From: Sorghum bicolor
Taxonomy: Eukaryota > Streptophyta > Magnoliopsida > Poales > Poaceae
Reading direction: 5' to 3'
NCBI RefSeq assembly: GCF_000003195.3
Contig: NC_012870.2
Location: 53,650,049-53,714,048 of the forward strand
DNA: 64,000 bases
Position numbers and translations under genes: made by a program. Shown one piece after another: positions 33,868 to 46,269 of this stretch. Below the pieces are notes generated by a model that saw only the letters and a program-made list of their open reading frames with translations, searched no databases and was not told the DNA's origin. Position 1 is the stretch's first letter. Every line of letters starts with the position of its first letter.

Positions 33868-36800
33868 TCATACATTCAGCAGGGCTTGGATGGCCGATAT
33901 AGCGCGCAGACGAATCTGATCGGCTTCTTCTATCTCCTTGATATCTTCATCGGCAGAGCCTTCCACCGGTTTCAGCTTCTTCTTCATTTGTAGTGCCTTG
34001 CGAGCTTGGGCGTTTCGCTCTTGTTTGAGGGTCTTGATCGCCTCGGGCAGCTGACTTTCTTCCTGTTGAGCTTGGGACAGAACTTCTTCTACTTGTCTGA
34101 GCTCTGCCAACAGGGCTTCCCTTTTTGCCGATAGGTCGGAGATCTTTTGTTTCAGCACATCTCCTGAGGATTTCAAAATGCCGATGCTCTTGTGTTTTTC
34201 ATCAGCAAGGTGCTTTACCTTCATTACCTCCACTAAAAGCTGGGCGTAAGTGGCTCTATCGGCAAGGTGCTTAGTGGCCTTTTGGTACTAGAGCTGTTGA
34301 CTCTCCAAATGTGTAGCCTTGAAGAGGATCACCTCGGCATCGGTAGGGATTTGGCCTCTGAGAGTTTTAAACAGAGCCTTGGCTAGATCGGAGTCATCAA
34401 CCACTTGGGCTGTATCTTGATGAGCAGGGCCAGCAAACCTTCTAGCTTTGCTCTAACTTCTGCTGATGAAATACCAATTGCTTGAGAAGAGCTTGCTTCC
34501 TCGCCTTCATCATCAGAGATTTCGATGGCATAGGAGAACAGGATGTCGGGAGAATCTTGTTCCTGAAAAGAAAAGAAGATATGTTATTTGATGATGAAAT
34601 GTTAGTAAAATAAAGGACGACAATCAAATAGCTTACTTGTTTCAAAGCTATCTCTCGCCTCTGACTAGTTGAGGCCGATGGTACCACAAGTTGATCGGTC
34701 GGAGTTGCCGATGGGACAATGTCAGCTGAAAAATTAACAGGGATAGTTAAAAAATGGAGAGATAGATCCATCGACAATGATTTCATAGATAGTACTTTAC
34801 CTTGAGGGGGTGCAATGCTGGTCTGGATTGAGGAAACTACCGATGCTATGATTGAGCTTGCTGGATCAGCAGTATGCTTAGGTACATCGGTTGATATCTC
34901 CTCTGTCTGAGGTGCTTCTTGCGGTTGAGGTGAAGATGGTGCTTGCTGAGTCTGGACTTCTAGTGAAGAAGGGGACGATTCTACATGAATCGGCGACCCT
35001 AGAGGAGGGGGAGGAGGTGTTGCTGTTTTCTGACGCTTTGCCTGAGACTTAGTGCTCTTGGGGCCCTTTCTCTTAGCTTGACTGGCCTGGGGGGCATCGG
35101 TAGTTGTCTTGGTACCTCTGGTCTTTGCCGATTTGCCGGTTTGCTGATACAACAATAAAGGTTTCATAAGTACAAGTGTGGCAGAGTATTGATAGAAGTT
35201 TGGTTGAAACAAATGAAAGTTACCGTAGCAGCCGATGTATCCTGAAAAGGTTGTGTACGTATAGAATGGGATCGGTATAAATTGAAGAGGTGAAAATTTT
35301 CTACCTTGAAAGCTTGCGCCAGAGCAGTAGCAGCGACCGATGGAGATGTCTTGGCCCGTTTGGTGGTAATTTTCTTGAAACGCACACCCCGATGCATTAG
35401 AGCTGCCAAACTTGGAGCATTATTGTCGATCAAAGAGATCGGGCTCGATGGGAGGAGTTTGATCGGTTTACCACTCCTGCTGACTGACGGTGGTGTATCA
35501 TCGACCTGTATAAAGTAGAGGAAGTAAGTTGCCGATAAAGATAAAAATAATAAGATTGAAGCATCGGATGAGAACTTACAGCATTTTCGGGGGCCTTGTA
35601 TGCGGAGTCGATCATACCACGGTATGTAAGAGCCGATCTGCAGAACAAATGCTCCTTCCATTCCGCCCACCACTGTTTGTACGCCTGGGTGATGAAAAGA
35701 GCTAGGATCCAGGCCGATAGGTCAATATCTGATGTATCGGCATTTGGTGGGAGTTGAGCTATTCTAATCCACTCAAGACCACTGGGGATGATCTCCCTTG
35801 GTTTTACCACATCGGCATAGCAGAGCGCAATCGGCAGTTGTCCGAAAGCCAATTGGCGAGCCAATGCCGATGGATTGTAGAACTCATAGGTAAGATTGGA
35901 AGCTTTCCCACTGCTAAGAAGTTCAGTGGTATAACTCTCGGAGTGATAATTGCCATCATCAGATCATGGTCCTTGTTGAGAGCATTATCGAAGGGATGAA
36001 AAGTCAGGGGAAATCTGGTGTCTGGATCCTCATAAGGCATCCATGCCCGTTGTTCTTTGGTCAGACCCTCATAAAGAGTCTGAAAGAATCGGCTGACCTG
36101 ATATTCATTGCCTCTGGTGCCAGGTAGAACTATGGCAGCTTTACCATAGTTCAAAGGGGAGCGAGTTGCCGATTCTTCTTCGTCCAGCTCATGATCTTCG
36201 GCTATATCTCTGGGGAAGCGCTGTGCAAAGAGGTCAAATCCAAGGCGCTTATGCATGTGGACGCTAAGCCATATGTTGTTGAACCACTAGGGTTCCCCTA
36301 AGTTGCCGATGGGTTGGCCTAGCAGGAGTTTCTTAGCTACCTGGTGGAGGAGGTGGTAAACAGAGCCGAGCAAGTATCGGCCAAGAGGAAATCGGCCGCC
36401 ATTGGCCAGTCTTTCCACTGCCGATAGATAGACAGAGGTTGGCCCTACCGATCGGCCACAGAACACAAACTTATGCAACCACATGTTCAGGAAAACTGCC
36501 TGCTCCCTTTCCCCGACAGATCCTGTCTTTCGATACTTCTAAATGTATCCAGACCAACCGCCGATAGCGCGAGTTTCTACTTTAGAACTGGGCTTGGTGT
36601 CAAACAGGTGACTGTTATCGACAGTGGATATGTCTAAGCCGGTGAGCATGAGTACATTGGCAAGAGTGGGTGAAGCAGGGCCATGGCTGAATACAAAAGC
36701 ATTGAGCATGTCTGACCAAAAATACAAGGCAGCTATCAGCAGTGACTCGTTTCTCTCCATATCGGCAAGAGATAATCTGATGCACTGGTCTAATTTCCGC

Positions 36801-37181
36801 TCACCCCACTGGACTTCATTTGAATCGCTGACTCTCAGGAACCAGTCTTTCTATCCCTTGGTGGGACTGGGCCAGGAACAAAAGGCATCTTTCCATGGAT
36901 CTAAGGAAAAGTTTTCGGCTCTGAAGGGGATTCTATTTGTCTCTGCGTTTATTATATCGGTGGGATCTGGATTTCCTAGCGGGCCAAGACATTGGAAGTG
37001 AGGTTGATCGGTAGGAATTACAATCTTATCAGCCAAATCCTAGAAATTTTGATGATGAAAGAACAAAAAGAAAAAGGGGGTACTCAGTAAAAGGAATTGC
37101 AGATGAATAGGAGTACAACAAAAGTGTGCAAAGAAAAAAAGATGGTAGACTAACCTCAGGAACGACGAAGTTGATGGCCAT
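33868..37181 (-). pseudogene. Antisense plant-mobile-domain gene of Tat-B, six exons
   Basis: ATG 37181 (MAINFVVPE); an upstream in-frame Met exists, but the short start is shared with Tat-A. Exons: 37181-37155, 37039-35580, 35505-35305, 35143-34801, 34725-34637, 34562-33868. All five introns have GT..AG ends, including GTAAGT for intron 2. Exon 3 is 201 bp in both copies. The PMD in exon 2 has LYFWSDMLNAFVFSHGPASP, TLANVLMLTGLDI and WMPYEDPDTRFPLTFHPF. Exon 4 has a nuclear-localisation-like basic run (KRKGPKSTKSQAKRQK) in a Pro-rich linker. Exon 6 is an acidic patch followed by a coiled coil ending QALLNV. Stops include a Trp-position TAG near 36850, one near 36540 and the TAG at 36287-36289 shared with Tat-A, plus a frameshift near 35925. 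Introns show it was transcribed from this strand. Confidence 0.75.
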
Positions 37182-37323
37182 TTCTTCGTGAGGAAGAGGA
37201 TCAAAGACTAGGAAGATTGGTGAAGGAGGTTCTTTCTTTGAGTTCTTAGGCAATGCCGCCGCCAGGAAAGTGGATTTTGGGCTGTATAATGACAAGATGG
37301 AGAAGGAGTACCGGAGAAGGAAG

Positions 37324-37331
37324 TATTTATA
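37324..37331 (-). promoter_or_regulatory. TATA box of the Tat-B antisense gene
   Basis: Minus strand TATAAATA, about 145 bp upstream of the ATG at 37181 and some 400 bp inside the 3' LTR. It suggests a promoter independent of the LTR. Confidence 0.6.
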
Positions 37332-37730
37332 GAACAAAACGGGCAGAGGCAAATCTGACTTATCTGTTTGCCGCATCTGTGAAATCCGAGGTTGTTCAGG
37401 TGGATATGGTAACTGTTCGCACGGTAATCAAGGGATTACGCAGGTGATTTGACGGCAAGCGGTCATGATTTTGGAGATATTTTACTGCAATATCGCCTGG
37501 TCGGCCCATCAGCAGTTCTCTCTAACGGTAATATTGCCGATGAGCGCATGAGTAGAGATTCGGTTGAGAGGTTGAGAAATTCGAGGAATCTGCAGGAGAG
37601 TCGGGCCGAGGTTGTTTAGATTTGGTGGCTGATTACCAGGTTATTGGGGGAAAGTAATTGTGGAAAGGCGTCATTATTGCAGAAAATTTCAGAGCATTAA
37701 TGATTTTATACTCCGAAATTGGGGGGCATG
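37332..37730. other. Tat-B spacer and polypurine tract
   Basis: No ORF. AAATTGGGGGGCATG at 37716-37730 directly precedes the LTR. Confidence 0.7.
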
Positions 37731-38460
37731 TGTTGACACCGTTTTTGAACACGTATCTTTTGATACGCATCTGGAGTTGCTGGGGTATAGATCGGCAGAT
37801 GGAGCAGTAGGTGACGAATCCGGAGGGGAGTTGCCGATAAAGGTGGTTGCCGATGGAAAACAACCAGATATGACCGAGTCCAGAAGTGGTGACATATTCG
37901 TGCCGATGATCAATGACGGTGTTTGCCGATGACTGTAGACCGTTTGATCTGCCGATGACTCTAAAGAAAAGCGCGGAGGTTGCTCATTGATTCATAGCGG
38001 TGTCCCGATCGGTTACGGGGGATAGTTTAATGTTTTCCTTAGTTATTAGAATACGTTTTGTACATGGTTTTTGTTTAATTTGGAATTTGAGTCCTAGTCG
38101 TGTCTGGTTGTAGCTCTTTGCACAGGGTATAAATGTAGACCCTAGGACAATGTAATGAAAAATCTATCAATCAATTAAACACAAGTTTTTACTTATATTC
38201 CAGCATCTACTTTTTTGATGACTTCGTCATATTTTCTCTATTACTACGAGTTCTTCGGGATTTATCGAGTCAAACTCGGCGTGTTCTTAAGTTCTACGTG
38301 AATACCTCTTGGCTGTGACATTCGGGCGCATCGCTGTTGTCAGGACCAAAGTGTTCAAGTTACCACCTTTGTCGATTGTAAGGTCAAATCGGCTGGCACG
38401 CCTTAACGTTTGAATCGGGTATTAACCCTTTGTGTTTGCAGATTAGCTTTTGCACCAACA
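37731..38460 (+). repeat. Tat-B 3' LTR
   Basis: 730 bp, TGTTGACACCG to TGCACCAACA. TATA box TATAAAT is at 38128-38134. Confidence 0.9.
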
Positions 38461-38552
38461 CCTCGAATGCTAAACACTTGTGTCAACATTACTCACCACA
38501 TTGTTCGCAGACCTAAAACAAGTATCAGTCAAAGACAAGCGAAATAGACCAC
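38461..38552 (-). pseudogene. Copia pre-integrase fragment
   Basis: One minus-strand frame reads SGLFRLSLTDTC...SV(stop)HSR. It continues the pre-integrase region of the piece at 45407-45550 (ending VGKGYKSGG), on the far side of the Athila-like solo LTR. In copia elements this region leads to the integrase His/Cys motif. Tat-B is inserted at its end. Confidence 0.75.
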
Positions 38553-40181
38553 TCTTGACGGTCCTTAAGTATCAAATTTAATTATCAAATAAACAAAGAA
38601 AAGGATCCAAATGCAACCGACATCTAGACTTAGGGTTTTATCTGACAGAATTCCACTGTTTGTCTATTTTTGCAGGGGGTTATCAGGAAATACGGAAGAA
38701 AGGCCCACACGTCGGGATTACATAGAGATATTAACGTGCCGCGCAATTTTCTATCGTCTAGAAGACTCCAGAAGCCACGGGAACGAAGCGGAGGCAGAAC
38801 GGGGCCTGGCCGAGGGCGCCCGCCATAGAGACTAGGGCGCCCGCACCCCTTTGGTGACCAATTAGAGTCCTCTTCGGGGATCATGCTCCACCGACCTAAA
38901 GGATCTAGGATAACCGTTCAATCAATGTCGGTTTGATTCGATGGCCCATATTCACTTGGAAGGACTATATAACCAGACCCCCTGGCCCCTGGAGGACAGC
39001 ACCTCTCAACCCTAATTCATTATTCATCAGGGAGAAGAAGCCTCTGATCAAGCCCTAGAGCCACCACATCAATTAGATCTCTAGTTTAGCATAGCTACAT
39101 AGGATTAGAACTAGGAGTCAATCTTCGATTGGTTTCCAGATCTGTCAAGAGGATTCTTGGTAATTCTCTATTATACTTCAATTGTTCATCTTTGTTCTTC
39201 GATATTATGAATATGACTTTGTTCTACTTCAATATATTTATTGTGACTTTGCTCTACTTGTTTATATTCGCAATTATATTGTTCTTAGGTTATCATAGTT
39301 ATATACTTGGCTTAGTTAGATTTGAATTATATACGTGTTTAGGATCGTATAGCATTTATCCATCGGATCTATGGGTTAATGATAGATATTGTGTAGGCGT
39401 GGTGCTTATACCGTATTTATCTGCGATTGTACCCTATATGCCAGATCGCAGGGTAGTTTGTGGTAGTGACAGCTCCATTGATTCTTATATAATCCCCCTC
39501 TCGTGTATTGGACTGGCAGAGCAACGTTATTAGAGGGGAGTGATTGCGATATTTCTCATATTCCTTGATAATATCACTATGCATGGGCGTAGTCCTGTCT
39601 CGCAATGATTGCTAAGTATAATTGCACTAACTATGATATGCTAGATTGTATAGTTAAGAATAACTTAGGAAATATTCTTGTAGTTCGTCCTAATTCCTTG
39701 CTAATGACTTGCTAGAATATCTAATTGAGGTGCTTATCATATTTATATGTGGCTAAGTTATGCTGATCAGAATAATTATCTTTGTCACCATTCATTACTT
39801 TATATATCCTTTATGTGACACTTATTCCTGTATGAAAGAGATAGATAGATGCTCTCAATTATACATGTAATGATAGATACTCAATTCTATATTCCATTCT
39901 ATAATCAACATTGATGTTTAGCAATCCCTTCCCAGTGGTAAAAATATAAATAACGATACCTGGAATACCTCCCGGTTAAAATGCGACATCGGTATTAATC
40001 TGTGCGCTTGCAGATCTCATTTGTTATTTATTTAGAAGAGCAATTGCATATTTCAATACCGCGTCTCTCATGCCACGCTGGGGATGACAACTTGGCTTAA
40101 GTGGTATGAGAGATAGGTTTGGCATTTTGAGCGCCGTTATCAGAATTAGAAAACTAAGTTTACTTTTGGTAGTAACGTTAA

Positions 40182-42183
40182 TGAAAGGTCCTAATATGGC
40201 TAGAGGGGGGTGAATAGCCTATTTAAAAATTCTACAAACTCACTAGAGCAAGAGGTTAGTAAATAACAAAGCGAAGCTTTTTGCTCTAGCTCTAAAGGGG
40301 TGTTTGCAAGCCACCTATCCAACAATTCTAGTTGATAAAATCTCTAGGCACACAAGAGCTATGTCACTACTTACACTAGAGAGCTACCTAAAGTTTCTAT
40401 ACAAGTAAGTAAGCTACTCTAGTTTGCAGAAATGTAAAAAAAGATGGTTTGATCTTTATACCGCCGCATCGAGGGGATGAACCAATCAAGAATATGAAGT
40501 TCAATCGCCGGGAGAAATCCAATGAACAATCACAATGGAGACACACAATTTTCTCCCGAGGTTCACGTGCTTGCCGGCACGCTACGTCCCCGTTGTGTTG
40601 ACCAACACTTGGTGGTTTGGTGGCTAAGAGGTATAGCACGAACCTCATCCTCACTAGGACACCACAAGAACTGACCCACAAGTGAGGTAACTCAATGACA
40701 CAAGCAATCCACTAGAGTTACCTTTTGGCTCTCCCCGGGGAAGGTACAAGACCCCTCACAATCACTGGGAGATGGCCACGAACAATCACCAACTCGTGCC
40801 AAAGCTCCTCCGCTGCTCCAAGCCGTCTAGGTGGCGGCAACCACCAAGAGTAACAAAAAAACCGAAGCTAGAACGATCCCCAAGTGCCACTAGATGCAAT
40901 CACTCAAGCAAATGCACTTGGAATCACTCCCAATCTCACAAAGATGTTTAATCTATGAAGGAGATGAGTGGAAGGTGTTTTCTTAGGCTCACAAGGATGT
41001 CAAGTATGCTAGAATGCCAAGAGAGTGAACCCTAAGCCGGCCAACAACTATTTATAGACCCCTCAAGCAAATAGAGCCGTTGGCTCTCTTCACTAGGCGA
41101 AACTCGGGGTCACCGGACGCTACTCAGGAGGCACCGGACGCTGGAATAGAGCGTTCAGTGCTCCAAAAGCAGGCACGTGTCAGCCAAAAGAACACTATGT
41201 GTCGATCTCTAACGGTCACCTGCAGGGCACCGGACACGGTAAAGTTGGCACCGGACGCGTCCGGTGCACACCAGTCTAAAACACAGAGAGGTCTGCAAAC
41301 GCGCGAGGTCACCGGACGCTGAGCAACGGACCGTCCGGTCCTCACCGGTCTTAAATGCAGGGAGGTTCGCAAACTCGCAGAGTCACTGGACGTGAGCCAC
41401 TAGACCAACCCTGAGCGTCCGGTGCTCTCAGTTAGGTTTACCCTCAGTAGTCAGATAACACTGGACTCAAGAACACGAGTTGCCCTGTGTCCGGTGAGCA
41501 CTGTCCGGTGCTTTACCCTAGCACCACAGCACACCGGACGCACAGCCTCTGCATCCGGTTCCTCAACGGTCAGCGTCTAGTGAGTGTTTCTCTGTGAGGA
41601 ACACTCCCGCGACTTCTCCAAAGTTCCCACCGGCGCAATAGAAAATATGCACTTCATTTTCTCAAAAAGCGCCGAATCCCGCCGAGCTATCCTCTCTCTA
41701 CTCTTCAAACTCCACCTCCTTCTCAAAGTGTGCCAACACCACAATGTGTAAACCAACATGTGCACATGTGTTAGCATTTTTACAATCATTTGCTTCGAAG
41801 GAGTTAAGTTAGCTCACTAGGTTCTAAATGCATGCACATGAACAATGACACCTAGTGGCACTTGATAACCGCTTAGCCAAAGAATTCCCCTCTTTATAGT
41901 ATGGCTATTTATCCTAAATGTGATCACACCCTCTATGGTGTCTTGATCACCAAAACCAAAACCCTAGGCAATACCTTTGCCTTGATCTCCATAGGGTTTT
42001 GTTTTTCTCTTTCTTCTTTTCCAAGTTGAGCACTTGATCATCTTGTGGTCATCACCATCATCACCATGATCATCACTTGCTCCATCACTTGGCATGTACC
42101 AACCTCATTAAGTCTACACACACTTGGTATAGAGGTTAGTACTAGGGTTTCATCAATTATCCAAAACCAAACTAGGGCTTTCA
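40182..42183 (-). repeat. SIRE 3' LTR, complete
   Basis: 2002 bp with TGAAAG/CTTTCA inverted ends. It contains a dense field of CACCGG/CCGGTG words (41101-41560) and, on the minus strand, TATAAATA at 41049-41056. Confidence 0.88.
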
Positions 42184-43289
42184 ATCTCCCCCTTTTTGGT
42201 AATTAATGACAACCCTTTTTACAAAGATTTTCAATAAAATTTTCTTGGATTCATGTTGCTTGCCCAAGCATTTTACCATGTGCAAAGGTTATGGAATTCA
42301 TAAACCCAAATTGGTAGGAATTGCTCCCCCTACATATGTGCTAAGAGTTTGGATTTGAAAGCTTGCACATATGCTTGAATAGGAAACATAGGAGTCAATT
42401 TCCACCAAATGATGCTAAGGTGTAAAGAATGGACCTATGAAGCGTGATACCAATCGGAGTTGCCAATGTATACCATCCTTAGCACCATTAGTAACTAGAC
42501 ATTCACAAAGACTAGAACACCCCGTGAGATCAACATTATAAACAAGGTTCTAGTACCACTTGTGAAGCAAATAAAGGTCTAGTTACACTACCTATGCATG
42601 CTAGTTCTTCATTTCATCAATCAAACTTATAACTAGCATACACCACACAAGCAAGGCATTGGAGAGAAAGCTCCTAAAGCTAATGCAAATGCGAGCAACC
42701 ATATGTGATGCACATACAAATGCAACATACAAGTTTATGAGCTTACTCCCCCTACCTGTGTGCTTCAAAATTTTAATTGATCCCCTTCTTTAATCATGTT
42801 ACTCCCCTATCTTAAATCTTTGGGAAATTTTCTCCCCCTTTGTCATCAATGACCACAAAAGGTGAGCTCAAATTTAGATAGGTTAGTGTGAAACTATGTG
42901 AAGTGAGATCATTTTCCCAAATTGGTCCAATCTAGATTACTTGCCTAAGATATTTAACTCGGTTTGAACCAAGGACAAGCTTCTTCACACCTCTAAATAA
43001 GGGTTATCTTGTACCATGTTGAGTTAAACACTTATAGCTCATATTCTAGATCAAACACTAGGATTGCAAGCCCACAAACATGTCATATGATACCACTAGA
43101 TCAAGTCAAGCATAGAAGCAATAGTGGTACCATACAAGCATCAAAATCATTTGATTTTTATGAATGATCCTAAGACATGTAAGGAATGACTAGATGCACT
43201 AAATAAGTCCTTAGCAAAGATGGATGACATGTCAAACAATTTCACCTTGCTTTGCTCGAAGGAGAGGCATGTCATATAGTGGGGGTGCA
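42184..43289 (-). other. SIRE 3' non-coding region with polypurine tract
   Basis: AAAAAGGGGGAGAT on the minus strand (42184-42197) abuts the LTR. The remaining 1.1 kb has no ORF. Confidence 0.8.
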
Positions 43290-44471
43290 TCAACACATAT
43301 TTGAGAAGTCAAGCATGTTCAATTCATTCCTTAGCTTGCAAAATCTCTTCTCATCAAGTGGCTTGGTGAATATATCGGCAAGTTGATCATCGGTGCCTAT
43401 ACTCTCAATGCAAATGTCCCCTTTTTGTTGATGATCTCTTATGAAATGATGGCGGACATCTATATACTTTGTTCTTGAGTGTTGAACCGGATTGTTGGTG
43501 AGCTTCATCGCACTTTCATTGTCACGTAGTAATGGCACTTGCTTGAAGTTGATTCCAAAGTCCTTCAATGTTGCCTTCATCCATAGGATTTGTGCACAAC
43601 AACTACCGGCCGCAATGTACTCCGCTTCGGCGGTTGATAGTGCAACACTATTTTGTTTCTTGGATGACCATGAGACAAGTGATCTTCCCAATAGTTGACA
43701 TGTGCCCGATGTGCTTCTTCTCTCAACTTTGCATCCCGCATAGTCCGAATCAGAATATCCAACAAGTTCAAACTTTGCACCTTTGGGATACCACAAACCA
43801 ACATTTTGTGTATGCTTCAAATATCTCAATATTCTCTTTGTTGCTTTCAAATGGCTTTCTCTTGGTGAGGCTTGGAATCTTGCACACATGCATACACTAA
43901 ACATGACATACGGTCTTGATGCGGTCACATAGAGTAGGCTTCCAATCATAGACCGATACAACTTTAGATCCACCATATTTCCACTTGTATCACTATCTAG
44001 GCTTCCATTTGTTCCCATCGGAGTGCTAATTGCCTTTGCATCATCCATTCCAAACTTTTTGAGCATGTCTTTTATGTACTTGCCTTGACTCACAAATGTG
44101 CCATTCTTCAATTGCTTGATTTGAAGACCAAGGAAGTAGCTAAGCTCTCCAATCATTGACATCTCAAACTCATTAGCCATCATGTTTCCAAACTCCTCAC
44201 AAAATTCTTGGTTGGTTGATCCAAATATGATATCATCAACATATATTTGCAACACAAACAAGTCCTTGCCAATCTTCTTGGTGAAGAGAGTGGTGTCAAC
44301 CTTGCCCATCTTGAAACCTTTAGAGAGTAAGAAGTCTCTCAATCTCTCATACCATGCTTTTGGTGCTTGCTTCAAACCATACAATGCCTTTCTTAGCTTG
44401 TAAACATGGTTGGGTTTCTTGTCATCTTCAAAACCGGGAGGTTGCTCAAGATAAACTTCTTGATTGATATA
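43290..44471 (-). pseudogene. SIRE pol: RT palm/C-terminus and RNase H
   Basis: An undisturbed frame of about 395 codons ending LDFSNMC. RT begins at GYINQEVYLEQPPGFE and includes ALYGLKQAPKAWYERL and the catalytic LQIYVDDIIFGST. RNase H has Asp in YSDSDYAGC, Glu in LSTAEAEYIAAGS and the terminal ADIFTKPL typical of copia. The first residues of the open frame (MIASSG) are LTR sequence fused by the deletion, so there is no native start, and the RT fingers, integrase, protease and gag are missing. The intact remainder indicates a recent deletion. Confidence 0.9.
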
Positions 44472-45389
44472 GCCACTAGATGCAATCACTCAAGCAAATG
44501 CACTTGGAATCACTCCCAATCTCACAAAGATGTTTAATCTATGAAGAAGATGAGTGGGAGGTGTTTGCTTAGGCTCACAAGGATGTCAAGTATGCTAGAA
44601 TGCCAAGAGAGTGAGCCCTAAGCCGGCCAACAACTATTTATAGACTCCTCAAGCAAATAGAGTCGTTGGCTCTTTTCACTGGGCGAAACTCGGGGTTACC
44701 GGACGCTACTCAGGAGGCACCGGACGCTGGAATAGAGCGTCCGGTGCTCCAAAAGCAGCCACGTGTCAGCCAAAAGAACATCGCGCGTCGATCTCTAGCG
44801 GTCACCTGCAGGGCACCGGACACGGTCAAGTTGGCACCAGACACGTTCGGTGCACACATGTCTAAAACACAGAGAGGTCTGCAAACGCGCGAGGTCACCG
44901 GACGCTGAGCACTAGACCGTCCGGTGCTCACCGGTCTTAAACGTAGGGAGGTTCGCAAACTCGTAGGGTCACCGGACATGAGCCACCGGACGCACCCTGA
45001 GCGTCCAGTGCTCTTAGTTAGGTTTACCCTCAGTAGTCAGATAGCACTGGACTCAAGAACACGAGTTGCCTTGTGTCCGGTGAGCACCGTCCGGTGCTTT
45101 ACCCTAGCACCACATCACACCGGACGCACAGCCTCTGCGTCCGGTGCCTCAACGGTCAGTGTTCGGTGAGTGTTTCTCTGTGAGGAACACTCCCACGACT
45201 TCTCCAAAGTTCCTACCGGCGCAATAGAAAATACGCACTTCATTTTCTCAAAAAGCGCCGAATCCCGCCGAGCAAGCTTGACGGGAGGGAGAGAGGAACC
45301 CATCCTCTCTCTACTCTTCAAACTCCACCTCCTTCTCAAAGTGTGCCAACACCACAATGTGTAAACCAACATGTGCACGTGTGTTAGCA
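44472..45389 (-). repeat. SIRE 5' LTR fragment
   Basis: Aligns with 40886-41776 of the left LTR. It lacks about 700 bp at one end and 407 bp at the other. It has an extra block of about 27 bp near 45273-45300. TATAAATA (minus) is at 44635-44642. Confidence 0.88.
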
Positions 45390-45406
45390 GTTAAGAATGC
45401 CCAACA

Positions 45407-46264
45407 ACCTCCGCTCTTATAGCCCTTGCCAACAAAACTTCCATATTTAGAAACAACATATTTATTGGATTCAAATACTAGTTTATAGCCATCACGACAT
45501 AATAAGGAGCCACTAATCAAGTTCTTCTTTATTGAGGAGACATGATGCACATTCTTGAGTTATACGGTCTTTCCTGAAGTAAGCTTTAGATCGACCGTAC
45601 CAACACCACGAACAGCCGCACGAGCCTCGTTCCCCATCAACAAGAAGCCAGACCGCCCGCTCTGATAAAAAGAGAACAAGGAAGCATCAACATACACATC
45701 AATATTTGCACCAGTATCAACCCACCAATCGGGTGAATAACAAACTAAAAAAGCATATGGCAATAAATTACCATACCCAGATGTTGCTGCCTCAGTCTCA
45801 TTGGTGTTTGCTGACTTCTGTGGAGGAGGCTTCCACTTGGCCTTAGGACATTCCCTAGAAGAATGCCCAGTCTTCCCACAGGTGAAACAGTTCATCTTCT
45901 CCTTGTTCAACTTCTTACCCTTCTTGAAAGAAGTGGTATACTTTTTCTTAAGCTCTTGCCGAAATTTCTTTTTCTGTAGTTTGGGACGATTCTTTTGCAC
46001 CACATGTGCACTAGAATTGCCCTCAATGATTTTCTTGCCTTTGACATCCTTTGCCTTCGCCTTATCCTCAATATCTAAAGCCCCAACAAATTCAGCAATG
46101 CTAAACTCTTGCCTCTTGTGTTTTATAGAAGTTGCAAAGTCAGTCCAAGATTGTGGCAGCTTGGCGATCATACAGCCTGCCACAAACTTGTGAGGAAGTG
46201 CACACCCAAACAACTCAAGTTTCTTCACCAGTGCCTATATTTCATGGGTCTGTTCGACTACCGG
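45407..46264 (-). pseudogene. Copia gag C-terminus, zinc knuckle, protease, start of pre-integrase region
   Basis: Two in-frame pieces separated by a stop after SGKTV (about 45560). Capsid-like region LPQSWTDFATSIKHKRQEFS; a very Lys-rich linker; a CCHC knuckle CFTCGKTGHSSRECP; a protease active site WWVDTGANIDVY; then HHVSSIKKNLISGSLL and VFESNKYVVSKYG, typical of the copia pre-integrase region. The frame is cut at 45407 by the Athila-like LTR and at 46264 by the second solo LTR. Retroelement capsid and protease functions are implied; the copy is dead. Confidence 0.85.
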
Positions 46265-46269
46265 ACGAC

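Larger units (their letters stand above)
30776..38460 (+). mobile_element. Tat-lineage element B (3' part from RT onward)
   Basis: Starts in the RT exactly where Tat-A's LTR ends and runs to a 730-bp 3' LTR. The right flank is a minus-strand copia coding segment, so B is inserted in that copia element, with CCTCG (38461) as the expected right duplication. B and A are closely related over pol, the antisense gene and the LTR. Confidence 0.9.
40182..45389 (-). mobile_element. SIRE/Maximus-lineage Ty1-copia element, internally deleted
   Basis: The left LTR is complete (40182-42183, TGAAAG..CTTTCA). Internal DNA holds only the 3' non-coding region and the C-terminal half of pol. The right LTR is a 918-bp piece. 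GTTAA flanks both sides (40177-40181 and 45390-45394) and is single in LTR copy 1, marking the target. Gag, protease, integrase and the RT start are deleted. Confidence 0.88.
38553..45406 (+). repeat. Athila-like solo LTR (copy 2) containing a SIRE insertion
   Basis: LTR sequence is 38553-40181 plus 45395-45406, about 1641 bp without the insert, and matches copy 1. The first dinucleotide is TC instead of TG. The end is CCCAACA. Flanks ACCAC (38548-38552) and ACCTC (45407-45411) look like a duplication with one change. No internal region, so it is a solo LTR from LTR-LTR recombination. TATA box TATATAA is at 38966. Confidence 0.82.
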
